The notes below the pieces were generated by a model, which saw nothing but the letters and a program-made list of their open reading frames with translations, was not told the origin of the DNA and did not search any database. This document shows positions 27,693 through 35,623 of a DNA stretch of 64,000 bases, piece by piece. The number at the start of each line of letters is the position of its first letter. Within the stretch, counting starts at the first letter, position 1. The DNA is taken from the NCBI GenBank assembly GCA_020633415.1, contig JACKDQ010000008.1, positions 174,867-238,866 of the forward strand. Reading direction: 5' to 3'. This stretch comes from Deltaproteobacteria bacterium. GTDB taxonomy: Bacteria > Myxococcota_A > Polyangia > GCA-2747355. Position numbers and translations under genes: made by a program.

Positions 27693-28643
27693 GTGTTATT
27701 TCGATGGGTTAGCTCGCTTTTTGTGGTTCTGCTGGTGCTCGCTGCAGGGCAGTTGGCGGCGTTCGGCTACAAGTACGTACACGAGGTGATGCCCGGAGAG
27801 AGTCTCGCGCAGATCGCCAAACGCTACCGAATCAGTGTCGACCGACTCAGGCGCATCAACCGGATCAAGAGCGCTCGCCTGCGGGCCGGGCAAAAGTTGC
27901 GGATCGTCTCCTCAGTGCCGGCGCGGATCCGCTACCGTCGCCGCTACGTGGTCCGCAAAGGCGATACGCTGAGCGGCATCGCGAAGCGCTTTCGGACATC
28001 GGTGCGCGTGCTACAGCACGTCAATCGCGGGCGTCTTGGCCGGCTGCTGCGGCCTGGGCAAAAGCTGATGCTTGTGATGGAGGCGCCTGCCAAGCCTGGC
28101 AATCTGAAGAACCTCTATCGCATCGACGCCGGTCCGGGCTATGCCGTGCGCAACCCCAAGCGTAGCTGGGGAACGTTCTTAGCCGTGAGGCGCCTTCACG
28201 ACGTGCTGACCGCCTACCGCGAGCGTTACCCCGATGGCGAACGGCCTCGCATTCACGATCTCAGTCAGCGCGGAGGCGGCTACCTGCCGCCCCATGTTTC
28301 GCACCGCACTGGCCGCGATGTCGACGTCCCCTATCCGTTGCGGGGCAAGCGCTTCGGCCCGGCGACCAGCGTGACCCTCGACCTGCGCCGGATGTGGTTC
28401 CTGCTATCGACGTTCGTTGCCACAAAGGACGTTGATCTGATCTTCATGGATTACCGCCTGCAACGAGCGCTCTACAAGTATGCCCAGACGCTCGACCTAC
28501 CGGCCGGGACGCTCGACAACTTGTTCCAATATCCACGCGGCAAGTCGGTGCGCGGTGGGCTGATCCGCCATGAGCCGGGGCACGCGACCCACTTCCACGT
28601 ACGATTCCGCGCCGAGAAGAAACCGGCCCCGCCGGTCAGCTAG
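27693..28643 (+). CDS. LysM protein with MepA-like murein endopeptidase domain
   Basis: 316 residues from GTG 27693, chosen because AGGGG lies four bases upstream and the protein then opens with a signal/anchor helix (residues 5-24). Two LysM peptidoglycan-binding motifs follow (~27-72 and ~84-128). The C-terminal ~185 residues match penicillin-insensitive murein endopeptidases (M74, LAS clan): PHVSHRTGRDVDVPY with His204 and Asp211 as metal ligands, and HFHVRF near the end as the HxH ligand. It should cut peptide cross-links in peptidoglycan in the periplasm. Divergent from the pseudokinase-kinase gene. Confidence 0.88.
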   Translation: MLFRWVSSLFVVLLVLAAGQLAAFGYKYVHEVMPGESLAQIAKRYRISVDRLRRINRIKSARLRAGQKLRIVSSVPARIRYRRRYVVRKGDTLSGIAKRFRTSVRVLQHVNRGRLGRLLRPGQKLMLVMEAPAKPGNLKNLYRIDAGPGYAVRNPKRSWGTFLAVRRLHDVLTAYRERYPDGERPRIHDLSQRGGGYLPPHVSHRTGRDVDVPYPLRGKRFGPATSVTLDLRRMWFLLSTFVATKDVDLIFMDYRLQRALYKYAQTLDLPAGTLDNLFQYPRGKSVRGGLIRHEPGHATHFHVRFRAEKKPAPPVS

Positions 28644-28662
28644 ATCGCCGGTCAGCTAGATC
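28631..28662. repeat. 16-bp perfect tandem duplication across a stop codon
   Basis: GCCGGTCAGCTAGATC occurs at 28631-28646 and again at 28647-28662. The first copy holds the endopeptidase stop codon TAG (28641-28643); the second repeats it out of the coding region. It looks like a recent slippage or duplication event. Confidence 0.9.
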
Positions 28663-28726
28663 GAACGAGCCCTTGGACACGCCGATCGGCCGCATCCAGC
28701 CGATCCGCCCCGACACCCGCTAGCGT

Positions 28727-28787
28727 TGATGCGACACTACGTCGCCGACGTTGCGATCCGCGCCATGGTCGGCGTCGCAGCATCAAG
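28727..28787. other. Long imperfect hairpin between convergent genes
   Basis: TTGAT+GCGA (28727-28735) and CGCCGAC (28744-28750) pair with GTCGGCG (28769-28775), TCGC (28776-28779) and ATCAA (28783-28787), with an asymmetric loop and a three-base bulge. It fills the space between the endopeptidase and matrixin genes and touches the matrixin stop codon. No T-run follows on either strand. It may slow converging polymerases. Confidence 0.45.
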
Positions 28788-30384
28788 ACCTAGGACAGCG
28801 TCGGCTATCGCGCCGTCGTCGACGGACCAGCAGCGCGAGAGCGAGGATCAGTAGCACCAGTGATGGTGCGCCGCGTTCCGAGGTGAGCGCGCAGCCTGAG
28901 CTTGCCGGCGTGGTTGGATCCTTCTTGTCGCCGCTGGCCGGCCAGCAGATGCTGCGCCCGCCCGACACCGAGACGCAGTCGAAATCTCCCGGGCATCCGG
29001 ATTTGGGATCGCAGTCCTGGCTGCAAAAACGCTCCTTGGTCGCTTCGTCGAGCGGACAGAGCTTGCTTTGACAGTCGCTGTGGTCGCCGCAGGCGTCGCC
29101 CAGCGATCCTGGCTTTGCGGGTGCTTTGGGCACGCAGGCCCGCTTGTCGCTGTTTGCTACACCAACGCAGTCGAACCCGTCAGGGCAGGGTGCGCTGTCA
29201 CTACACAATGTGGTGCAGATCTTCCCGCTGGCGATCAGTCCGCACTGCGCGGATTGGCAGTCGCCGTTTTCTTCGCAGGGATCGCCGATCTTGCCCTTGG
29301 GGGGCTGCGGAATCTCTTCCGGTTTGGGCAGGCAAAGGTCTCCCTGAGTTGTCGATTGACAGGACAGTCCTGGGTCTGAACAGCCACCGTTCTGGCAGCG
29401 GGCTGCGCAAATCGAACCCGTCGGTGTCGCGGCGCAGATTCCAGAAACGCATTCGTTGTCATCGCGACAGGGGTCTCCGGTCTTCTTGGTCGCCTGCATG
29501 CCGCTATTGACCAGGCAAATACGGAGCGGCCCTTGGTTGCTCTGCACGGTGGTGCAGGTGTCGCCGTTGGGGCAGGCAGTGCTGCTGCAGTACTGGGTAC
29601 AGAAGGTGACGCTTTGACTGGTTAGGCACAGTCCAGATTCACACTCGCTTGGGCCATTGTCGCAAGGGCTGCCGTATCCCTTTTTCTGGGTTTGGGAAGG
29701 CACGCACTTGTTGTTCACGCAGTCCTCGCTGGGCGAACAGGTATTGCTCGTCGGCGTGCACTCTGGCGGCGGCGGACCACCTGCTGGGTAAAGCGCGCAG
29801 ACGCCGGCGATATCGTCGCTGTGTAGCGAGCGCTGCGAGGTGTCGCCCTGGCCGGTCGAGCGGAACATCGTCGCTGCCTTTTCAACGCTGTGATCGAGTC
29901 CGAGTTGATGACCGATTTCGTGCGTGGCAACCGACTGGATGTCGATGCTGTAGCGGTCTCCATCGGTTGCCCAGGGTGCGTTAGGATTGTATTCAGTATC
30001 GGCATCGATCATGTCGCCGCTGCTTGGATTGAAGATCGTCCAAGTGATGCCTAGTGTCGAAGAGCCGTAGTTGGAGGGCCAGCCAGAAAGCCAGACGTTG
30101 GTGTTGGTGCCGTCTCTGCCGTTGCGTGTGTTGCTGCTTAGCACGCCTTTGTCGCTGACGGTGAGATTCGAGCAGCTGACATCAGCCCAAGACTTGTACG
30201 CGGCGCGAACAGCGGCCTGGGTCTCTGCGACGGTCGCGTTGGTTGCGGCGCGTGGGGTGAGGTTGAACTTCATCGGCAAGAGCGGCCAACGGAGAAACTT
30301 GCCGCTGCTGGTTCTCATCGGGTTATAGGCATTGGCTGGCAGGCTCAGACCGACGAGCGCGCAAATCACGATCAGCCGGCTCAT
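28783..30384 (-). CDS. Matrixin-like metalloprotease with Cys repeats and MYXO-CTERM
   Basis: 533 residues. Signal peptide cut after ANA (residue 19). The protease domain (~30-195) has the zinc site HEIGHQLGLDH (His155, Glu156, His159, His165) and a Met-turn at ATMFRS, the metzincin/matrixin pattern. Residues ~205-490 are four or so Cys-rich units of the form GDPC..(D)C.S..C....C...C....C (disulfide-rich, EGF-like in spacing). The C-terminus is a MYXO-CTERM-type sorting tail: SSGCALT, a hydrophobic helix, then RRRRR. A secreted, surface-anchored zinc endopeptidase is inferred. Its ATG overlaps the stop of the upstream gene by four bases (ATGA), with AGGTGG as ribosome-binding site. Confidence 0.93.
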   Translation of the reverse strand: MSRLIVICALVGLSLPANAYNPMRTSSGKFLRWPLLPMKFNLTPRAATNATVAETQAAVRAAYKSWADVSCSNLTVSDKGVLSSNTRNGRDGTNTNVWLSGWPSNYGSSTLGITWTIFNPSSGDMIDADTEYNPNAPWATDGDRYSIDIQSVATHEIGHQLGLDHSVEKAATMFRSTGQGDTSQRSLHSDDIAGVCALYPAGGPPPPECTPTSNTCSPSEDCVNNKCVPSQTQKKGYGSPCDNGPSECESGLCLTSQSVTFCTQYCSSTACPNGDTCTTVQSNQGPLRICLVNSGMQATKKTGDPCRDDNECVSGICAATPTGSICAARCQNGGCSDPGLSCQSTTQGDLCLPKPEEIPQPPKGKIGDPCEENGDCQSAQCGLIASGKICTTLCSDSAPCPDGFDCVGVANSDKRACVPKAPAKPGSLGDACGDHSDCQSKLCPLDEATKERFCSQDCDPKSGCPGDFDCVSVSGGRSICWPASGDKKDPTTPASSGCALTSERGAPSLVLLILALALLVRRRRRDSRRCPRS

Positions 30385-30986
30385 TTGCCACCTCCGCTGA
30401 TCGCGCGCTGAATGGTGGCTAGCAGTTCGCCCAGCGTTGCGTCCGGGGCTTGGAGCAGTTGATGATCGGACAGCAGGACCATCTGTCCGCGAATATTGAA
30501 GGTAGCAAAAGCCACGCCGCTAAAGTCGCGACGGGTGCGCTGTTCGCCGTCGGTTGCCCGGTAGATCTGGAACTTTCCCTGGGTCATCTCTAGCGGAACC
30601 CAGTAGCTCCCCACGGGGCGGAGCATCAGCAGCACCTCTTCGCCGACGCGGAATTGCGCAGCCCCCGCGACTTTTGCGCCCAACTTCCTGGTTTCACCAC
30701 CAGGCTGCCGAACAACGATCACCGTGTTTGCTTCGAGGGAGCCCTTCAGGCTGTCGCTGATCTTGATTTTTGTATCGGTCCAGACGCGACCCGAGATGGC
30801 GATCGCCCGCTGGCCAACGACCTGGCCGCGGATGATCGCCTTGGCGCGCTTGGCCAAGGTAGCCGTGTCAACAGGGAGCATCACGGTGGCGCGGCTAACC
30901 GCAGGCGCGAAGGAGACCAGCCAAAGCGCGGCCCAGCCAATGCTGCGTCTTAGTAGAGACACATTTTTAGTTAGCTTGCTCATCAT
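30381..30986 (-). CDS. Exported protein of unknown function, partner of the matrixin
   Basis: About 201 residues. Start ATG 30986 (or 30983) follows GGGTGGGA; a GTG at 30995 is possible. A basic N-terminus and hydrophobic segment (LLRRSIGWAALWLVSFAPAV) form a signal peptide. The rest is beta-rich, beginning with LAKRAKAIIRGQVVGQRA and continuing with strands such as NTVIVVRQPGG and FRVGEEVLLML, which suggests an OB- or beta-sandwich-like fold. I recognise no catalytic motif. Its stop overlaps the matrixin start by four bases, so the two are translationally coupled and probably act together, for example as chaperone, inhibitor or co-substrate; that is inference. Confidence 0.75.
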   Translation of the reverse strand: MMSKLTKNVSLLRRSIGWAALWLVSFAPAVSRATVMLPVDTATLAKRAKAIIRGQVVGQRAIAISGRVWTDTKIKISDSLKGSLEANTVIVVRQPGGETRKLGAKVAGAAQFRVGEEVLLMLRPVGSYWVPLEMTQGKFQIYRATDGEQRTRRDFSGVAFATFNIRGQMVLLSDHQLLQAPDATLGELLATIQRAISGGGK

Positions 30987-31023
30987 GATTCCCACCCGTA
31001 TCCGTCAACACGCGCGGCGGTTG

Positions 31024-31100
31024 GGGCACGGCCCCCCCCATTGTTGCGACGCGACGCGTCAGAATACACAGACGAATTTACACGAGCAAGCGCCGTGCCC
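31024..31100. promoter_or_regulatory. Inverted 9-bp sites flanking the matrixin promoter
   Basis: GGGCACGGC at 31024-31032 and its exact reverse complement GCCGTGCCC at 31092-31100 stand on either side of the candidate promoter at 31061-31089. A further 13-bp perfect palindrome, TTAAATCATTTAA, is at 31110-31122, upstream of the -35 box. They could be operator sites for one or two regulators. Confidence 0.45.
31061..31089 (-). promoter_or_regulatory. Candidate promoter of the matrixin operon
   Basis: Minus-strand TTGCTC (31089-31084), 17-bp spacer, TATTCT (31066-31061). Transcription would start near 31054, giving a leader of about 70 bases. Both boxes match four of six or better, with ideal spacing in an AT-richer pocket. 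Confidence 0.55.
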
Positions 31101-31171
31101 AGATAGAAGTTAAATCATTTAAAGGGGAAATGGTGTTGGTCCCGGAGGGGGCACGACAACAATGTCAGGGC

Positions 31172-32299
31172 TTAGCGGTTCTCGGTGTGTAGCGCCTCAG
31201 CGAGCAAATTTGTAAGGTCGACCAGATCGACCGTGTTGCGTTGGTCCCCCGCCGCGCTGCGGCTCAAGCTGCGACGGCAGCGCGCGCAGGTGGTAACGAC
31301 GGTGTCGATGCCGTAGCGGCTGGCTTCACCCAGTCGCTCCGTCCGCTGTTTTGCACGGACTTCGGGCATCGCGGCGTCCAACGCGGGGTCCGCGCCGCAG
31401 CAGGGTGAGCGGTCGCGATGATGGAAGAACTCGCCGAGATGCTCGACACAGCGGCTGGCCACCCGGCGAGGCGGGTCGTAGACGCCAAGACCGCGACCTA
31501 GGCTACAGCTGTCGTGGAATAGCGCGGCCCGTCGTACCGACCTGGGCTTGAGTCGCTCGAGATGCGTGAAGAAGAACTCCGATGTGTGAATTACGTCGAG
31601 CTGGTGGGAGATCCCATGTTCTTCAAGTCGTCGTCGCCAAAGGTCGGTGCAGGGGGCGCATCCCATCACCAGTGTGGAAAAACCGGAAAGATGCTCAAGC
31701 AGGCGCTCGGTTTCGACGTGCGCTGCCGACCAAGCGCCGGCCGCCCAAAGTGGGTGTCCGCCGCAAGTGATGCCACTCGGCATTCTGACAAAGCGCAGAT
31801 CTAGGCGGCGGAAGATCGAAAAGGCGTCGCTGATCGTTTCGGGAAAGAACTCGATGTTATCGCAGCCTGGCAGGTAGGCGATGCGCCCGCGAGTGGCCAT
31901 CTCAGAGGCCGCGGCAGTTCGCTGCAAGGCGTTTCTTAGGCGCGTTTCTCGCAGCCGGTAGTCGCGTACGGCTTGGGTGTATTCGATCGGTTGCAGCCCG
32001 CGTTCGCTGGCGGCGGCCTTGCCGGCCGCCAATGCACCGGCGACGTCGTTGCCATGGTCGCAATAGGTTGTGCAGTTCTTGCACTCGAGGCAGGCAAATA
32101 GCGGCCGCGCTGTCTCCCGTGTCCATTCGACGCTGCCCTGTTGCAGGTGGTTGAGCAGCTGCATCTTCGCTTGCGGCGTATGGGTTTCTCGGCCGGTAGC
32201 GTTCGATACCGGGCAACTATGGCGGCAGAGCTTCGGACAGTACGTGCAAAGCTCCAGCTCTCGTTTGTGTTTGTTGATGGTGGCGTCGGCAGATCTCAT
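31172..32299 (-). CDS. Fe-S/CCG-domain oxidoreductase subunit (GlcF/GlpC/HdrD-like)
   Basis: 375 residues from ATG 32299, which overlaps the upstream stop as ATGA; a longer frame is possible but would overlap that gene by far. Two ferredoxin-type 4Fe-4S motifs lie at the N-terminus: C18-x2-C-x3-C-x3-CP and C70-x2-C-x2-C-x3-C. Two cysteine-rich CCG-type domains follow: the first is a variant (LPGC...TCGG...GCAPC), the second is classical (HDSC...PCCG...TCARC). This is the electron-transfer subunit of glycolate-, lactate- or glycerol-3-phosphate-type flavoprotein complexes, passing electrons to quinones. It is the last gene of the operon with two FAD-binding proteins, which would supply the electrons. 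Confidence 0.9.
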   Translation of the reverse strand: MRSADATINKHKRELELCTYCPKLCRHSCPVSNATGRETHTPQAKMQLLNHLQQGSVEWTRETARPLFACLECKNCTTYCDHGNDVAGALAAGKAAASERGLQPIEYTQAVRDYRLRETRLRNALQRTAAASEMATRGRIAYLPGCDNIEFFPETISDAFSIFRRLDLRFVRMPSGITCGGHPLWAAGAWSAAHVETERLLEHLSGFSTLVMGCAPCTDLWRRRLEEHGISHQLDVIHTSEFFFTHLERLKPRSVRRAALFHDSCSLGRGLGVYDPPRRVASRCVEHLGEFFHHRDRSPCCGADPALDAAMPEVRAKQRTERLGEASRYGIDTVVTTCARCRRSLSRSAAGDQRNTVDLVDLTNLLAEALHTENR

Positions 32300-33483
32300 T
32301 CGATCGACTGAGCTCCTAACAGCACCTGATGGGGATCGAGGGCGGCTTTGATCGCGGCAAGCCAGTGATCGTCTCGGCTGCCGCGCATGGCGACAGCATC
32401 GACAGTTGGCTCGTCCGACTCGGTCCAAAGGTTTACGCGGTGTGCATCAAACTGATCGAGCCAGACCCGTCGCCCCGCGTCGGTGAATCGCCCAATGGCC
32501 GCAAGGGCCTCGCGGTGGCTAAGCCGCGTGGAATGACCGTCGAGGGCATATTCGCTGCAGGTGCGCTCGTACCAGTCGGCCGCCAAGTCGGCGGGAAGGG
32601 TTTGACCGCTGTGCTGCGCGGCGATTTCATCGATCTTGTCCAGCGCGCGATCGATCATCTTCTGCGGCCCCGCGAGTTCCAACCCAACGACGGCAGGGAT
32701 AGAAAAATTCTGCGGACCGATCTCGCGCGCAGCCTGCGCTTGGTTAGCCACGCGCAGCATCGTCGGCCGCACGCCGATCTGCAGGATTGCCCGGGCAGCT
32801 GTCAGCGCATCGCGCAGCGTCGGGAAGAGTTGCAGCGCCGGGACGATCAGTGCCGGTCGTTGGCGGGTGCGTAGCACTAGCTCGGTGAGGATTGCGACGT
32901 TCGCGCGATCACCGAGCAGCATTCGGCCGACATCGGGGCCTACCGCACGGCGCGGTGCAGTGCGGCTGCGTAGCAACGAACCATCGGCGCAGGCGACTGT
33001 CGTTGAGACACACAGTTCGGAGAGCGGGCCGAAGCTGGGGCTATGGGCGTTTGCCGGCGGATCGGCGAGCAGTCCGCCGATGGTGGCTTCGCCAAAGGCG
33101 TCGCGCGGCAAGCCAGTCCAGAGCCCGTGTTGCTCGAGTGCGTCGCAGAGTTTGCTCCAGCGAATGCCCGCCTGAACGATCACCGTGCCCGATGTTGAAT
33201 CCAGTTCGACGATGTTGATCATGCGCCGCGTGCTGAGGCCAAGCACCGGCGACGAGGGGCGCCGCCAACATGGCGATCCTGTTCCACCGCCGCGCACAGC
33301 GATGTGAATGCGCCGGCGGTTGGCGAGTCTGAGGATCGCGGCGATCTCGGCGCCATCTTTGGGCCAGACGACCAGCGCTGGGTCGAGTCCGCTAAATTCG
33401 GCGCGATCGCTTTCTAGGCTAGACAGGTGTGTTGCGCCGACGATCGCCGCCACCTCGGTGGATAGGTCGGTCTCTGGGCTCAT
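32296..33483 (-). CDS. FAD-binding oxidoreductase subunit (GlcE-like)
   Basis: 395 residues. An FAD_binding_4 (PCMH-type) domain is visible: VVWPKDGAEIAAILRLANRR, IAVRGGGTGSP, then a GIRWSKLCDALEQHGLW strand and ATIGGLLAD. The C-terminal part is shorter and lacks the full substrate cap of GlcD-type enzymes, which fits a GlcE-like accessory flavoprotein. Start ATG 33483 overlaps the upstream AGPS-like gene by four bases and its stop overlaps the Fe-S subunit start by four, so all three are made in a coupled way, as expected for subunits of one complex. Confidence 0.85.
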   Translation of the reverse strand: MSPETDLSTEVAAIVGATHLSSLESDRAEFSGLDPALVVWPKDGAEIAAILRLANRRRIHIAVRGGGTGSPCWRRPSSPVLGLSTRRMINIVELDSTSGTVIVQAGIRWSKLCDALEQHGLWTGLPRDAFGEATIGGLLADPPANAHSPSFGPLSELCVSTTVACADGSLLRSRTAPRRAVGPDVGRMLLGDRANVAILTELVLRTRQRPALIVPALQLFPTLRDALTAARAILQIGVRPTMLRVANQAQAAREIGPQNFSIPAVVGLELAGPQKMIDRALDKIDEIAAQHSGQTLPADLAADWYERTCSEYALDGHSTRLSHREALAAIGRFTDAGRRVWLDQFDAHRVNLWTESDEPTVDAVAMRGSRDDHWLAAIKAALDPHQVLLGAQSIE

Positions 33484-35021
33484 AGTCCGAGCTTCCCAGG
33501 ATTCATGATCCCGTGCGGGTCGAACACGGTCTTGAGCGCCCGGAGGGTCGTCATGCCGTGACCGTGCTCAGCCTTCATGAATTCGGCCTTCGCCAGACCG
33601 ATGCCGTGGTGATGACTTACCGCCGCTCCAGCGGTGTCGGCCGCGGCGAGTGCACTTTGCCAGAGTCGATCGTAGAGCGCCTGCGCGCCGGTGCGATCGC
33701 TGCCACGCGAGACAAACGTGAAGTAGATCGAACATCCGTCGGTGTAGGCATGGGAAAAATGAGCTAGTACCAGCGCGTCGGCGCTCAGTGCCTGATGGAC
33801 GTCGCGATAGACGCGCATCAGCTTGTGCCAAGGCGCGGCAACTTCCATCGTATCGACGAAGGCGTTGGCCATGAACAGCGGGCTCATCTTGAATGACACG
33901 CCGTAGCGATTTTCAAACCACGAAATGCCGATCTCGTCGTCGAGACGGTCGCCTTCGCAGCAGATGATCTGCTCGTGGCAGTAGGCGGCTTCGGCTTCGG
34001 CGAGCGCCCGATCGCCTTCAACGCCGACGATCATCAGGCAGCCACGCCGCAGGCGGTCAGCGAGGTTTGCGCCGATGCGGCTGAGGTTTCCCGCTTTGCG
34101 CAGGGCGGTGCTGAGCAGCCGGTTCTGCAGCGCCTTGCCCGCTCCACCATGGGTCAGTGCATGGGTCGCGCGCGAGAGCGCCGAGGGGGAACGATCGCCC
34201 GCTGGGCTGGAGAGCAAGGTGTCCAGTTCGTCGTACAGCCGCAACACGGCTGGGCGCAGGCCGGCTTGCAGGATGCGGCGTAGTGCCTCGCAACCTCTTT
34301 CGACGCTGGGCACGCGGTAGGCTAAGAACATCCGCGTCTGCGGCAGATGCGCCAGGCGCATCGTTGCATCGGTGATGAAGCCGAATACGCCTTCGCTGCC
34401 AATGATCGCTTCGAGCTGTTGTCTATTATTCGCCCGGTCGACGCGGCGGTACCGAGCGGTTCCATCGATGAATCCGACGCTGTCGACCATGTCCTCGATC
34501 TTGCCGTAGCGCGAAGAGCACTGGCCAGCCGAACGCGTGGCCAGCCATCCGCCCAGGGTCGAACAGCGGATCGACGAGGGGAAATGCCCCAAGGTCAGTC
34601 CGCGGACGTTGAGTTGGTCCTCGAGGGTCTGACCGATGATACCTGCCTGCACGTCAGCGAGCAGGTTGACGTCGCATAGCTGAGTAATCTGATCGAGCCG
34701 TTTGAGATCGACGATCACGCCGCCGTTTTGTGCAACAGCGCCGCCGCAAACCCCCGAACCACCACCGAATGGGATCAGCGCGAAGCGGTGCTCGATCGAG
34801 ACTTCGATCAGCGCGCGCAGCTCATCGAGCGAGACCGGCCAGACCACGGTGTCAGGCTCGAACGGACGATGCTGCCCCTCGCGCAGGCCGATTAGCGTTC
34901 TCGGCCAAAGGTCGCGCGAATAGGCGATCCGGTCGGGAAGGTCGGCGCTGATGCGGTCCGATGGGAACAGAGCCGCGATCGCGCGTTGGGCTGCGCTAGT
35001 GATGGCGGCCTGCTGGTTCAC
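33480..35021 (-). CDS. AGPS-like FAD-linked oxidase (catalytic subunit)
   Basis: 513 residues. The N-terminal FAD_binding_4 domain has VVWPVSLDELRALIEV, IPFGGGSGVCGG (84-94) and TLGGWLATRSAGQCSSRYGKIEDMV in pieces typical of alkyldihydroxyacetonephosphate synthase (AGPS). The cap domain carries SHAYTDGCSIYFTF and the His triplet 470-472 in VSHHHGIG, a hallmark of AGPS that in the known enzyme helps exchange the acyl for an alkyl group. The C-terminus FDPHGIMNPGKLG is general to FAD-linked oxidases. It could make ether lipids, as AGPS does in myxobacteria, or be a dehydrogenase using the two partner subunits; AGPS itself needs no Fe-S partner. GTG overlaps the upstream stop by one base (TAGTG). 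Confidence 0.85.
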   Translation of the reverse strand: MNQQAAITSAAQRAIAALFPSDRISADLPDRIAYSRDLWPRTLIGLREGQHRPFEPDTVVWPVSLDELRALIEVSIEHRFALIPFGGGSGVCGGAVAQNGGVIVDLKRLDQITQLCDVNLLADVQAGIIGQTLEDQLNVRGLTLGHFPSSIRCSTLGGWLATRSAGQCSSRYGKIEDMVDSVGFIDGTARYRRVDRANNRQQLEAIIGSEGVFGFITDATMRLAHLPQTRMFLAYRVPSVERGCEALRRILQAGLRPAVLRLYDELDTLLSSPAGDRSPSALSRATHALTHGGAGKALQNRLLSTALRKAGNLSRIGANLADRLRRGCLMIVGVEGDRALAEAEAAYCHEQIICCEGDRLDDEIGISWFENRYGVSFKMSPLFMANAFVDTMEVAAPWHKLMRVYRDVHQALSADALVLAHFSHAYTDGCSIYFTFVSRGSDRTGAQALYDRLWQSALAAADTAGAAVSHHHGIGLAKAEFMKAEHGHGMTTLRALKTVFDPHGIMNPGKLGL

Positions 35022-35506
35022 TAGTTCATCTCGAGACCACGATCGCCGTTGTCGCCTACCGGAGGATCGCCGTCCTCAACGGGCAGGGTTGGCTCGTAGT
35101 CGGGGTTCTGCGCGAGGTTCAGGATGTCCAGGTAGTACGTGTCAGCGTAGTAGCTGAGCGCGTTCAGTCCGTCCGCGAAGTCGCTGTAGTCGAGACTCTC
35201 GGTCGGCAGCTCCACCGTCAGTACGACGTCGCCCTCTTCGTCGACGCTGAATTTCGCCATGTTGACGACGTGGTTTAGTCGCAAGAGGTGGTGGTGCAAA
35301 CGTGGGGTACAGGCCGGATCCTTCGGGCAGTTGACGAACGGATTGAGCGCAAAAAAGAGCCAGTTTTCGGTCAAGTGGACGATGATGTTGAAGTTACTCG
35401 TGTCGCCGCGAAAGCCGGTGCGCCAGGTCGTCGTCGTCGGGTCGAACTCGTATTGCCAGCCGTAGTTGTCGAAATATTGATGAACGGTGTCGGTCGAGGC
35501 TGCCAT
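35021..35506 (-). CDS. YbjN-domain protein
   Basis: 161 residues; start ATG 35506 has GGGGGATCG just upstream. The fold is recognised by the pattern YGWQYEFDPTTTTWRTGF, FNIIVHLTENWLFF and LLRLNHVVNMAKFSVDEEGDVVL, seen in YbjN-family proteins (related to type III secretion chaperone folds), with an acidic tail (PVEDGDPPVGDNGDRG). YbjN-like proteins are linked to motility and stress, often as small binding modules. It opens the operon with the AGPS-like, GlcE-like and Fe-S genes and overlaps the AGPS-like start by one base, suggesting a role as chaperone or regulator of that complex. That role is inference. Confidence 0.8.
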   Translation of the reverse strand: MAASTDTVHQYFDNYGWQYEFDPTTTTWRTGFRGDTSNFNIIVHLTENWLFFALNPFVNCPKDPACTPRLHHHLLRLNHVVNMAKFSVDEEGDVVLTVELPTESLDYSDFADGLNALSYYADTYYLDILNLAQNPDYEPTLPVEDGDPPVGDNGDRGLEMN

Positions 35507-35623
35507 CGATCCCCCTGTAAGGCTTAACGATGCCACGAGCGCGCAGCGGGGTCCAGAGTCGCTGTTGCCTCAGTTCTTTTTGTGCTACGCCGTAGCCAAA
35601 TCCCGTCACGGGGAGGACAGTTG

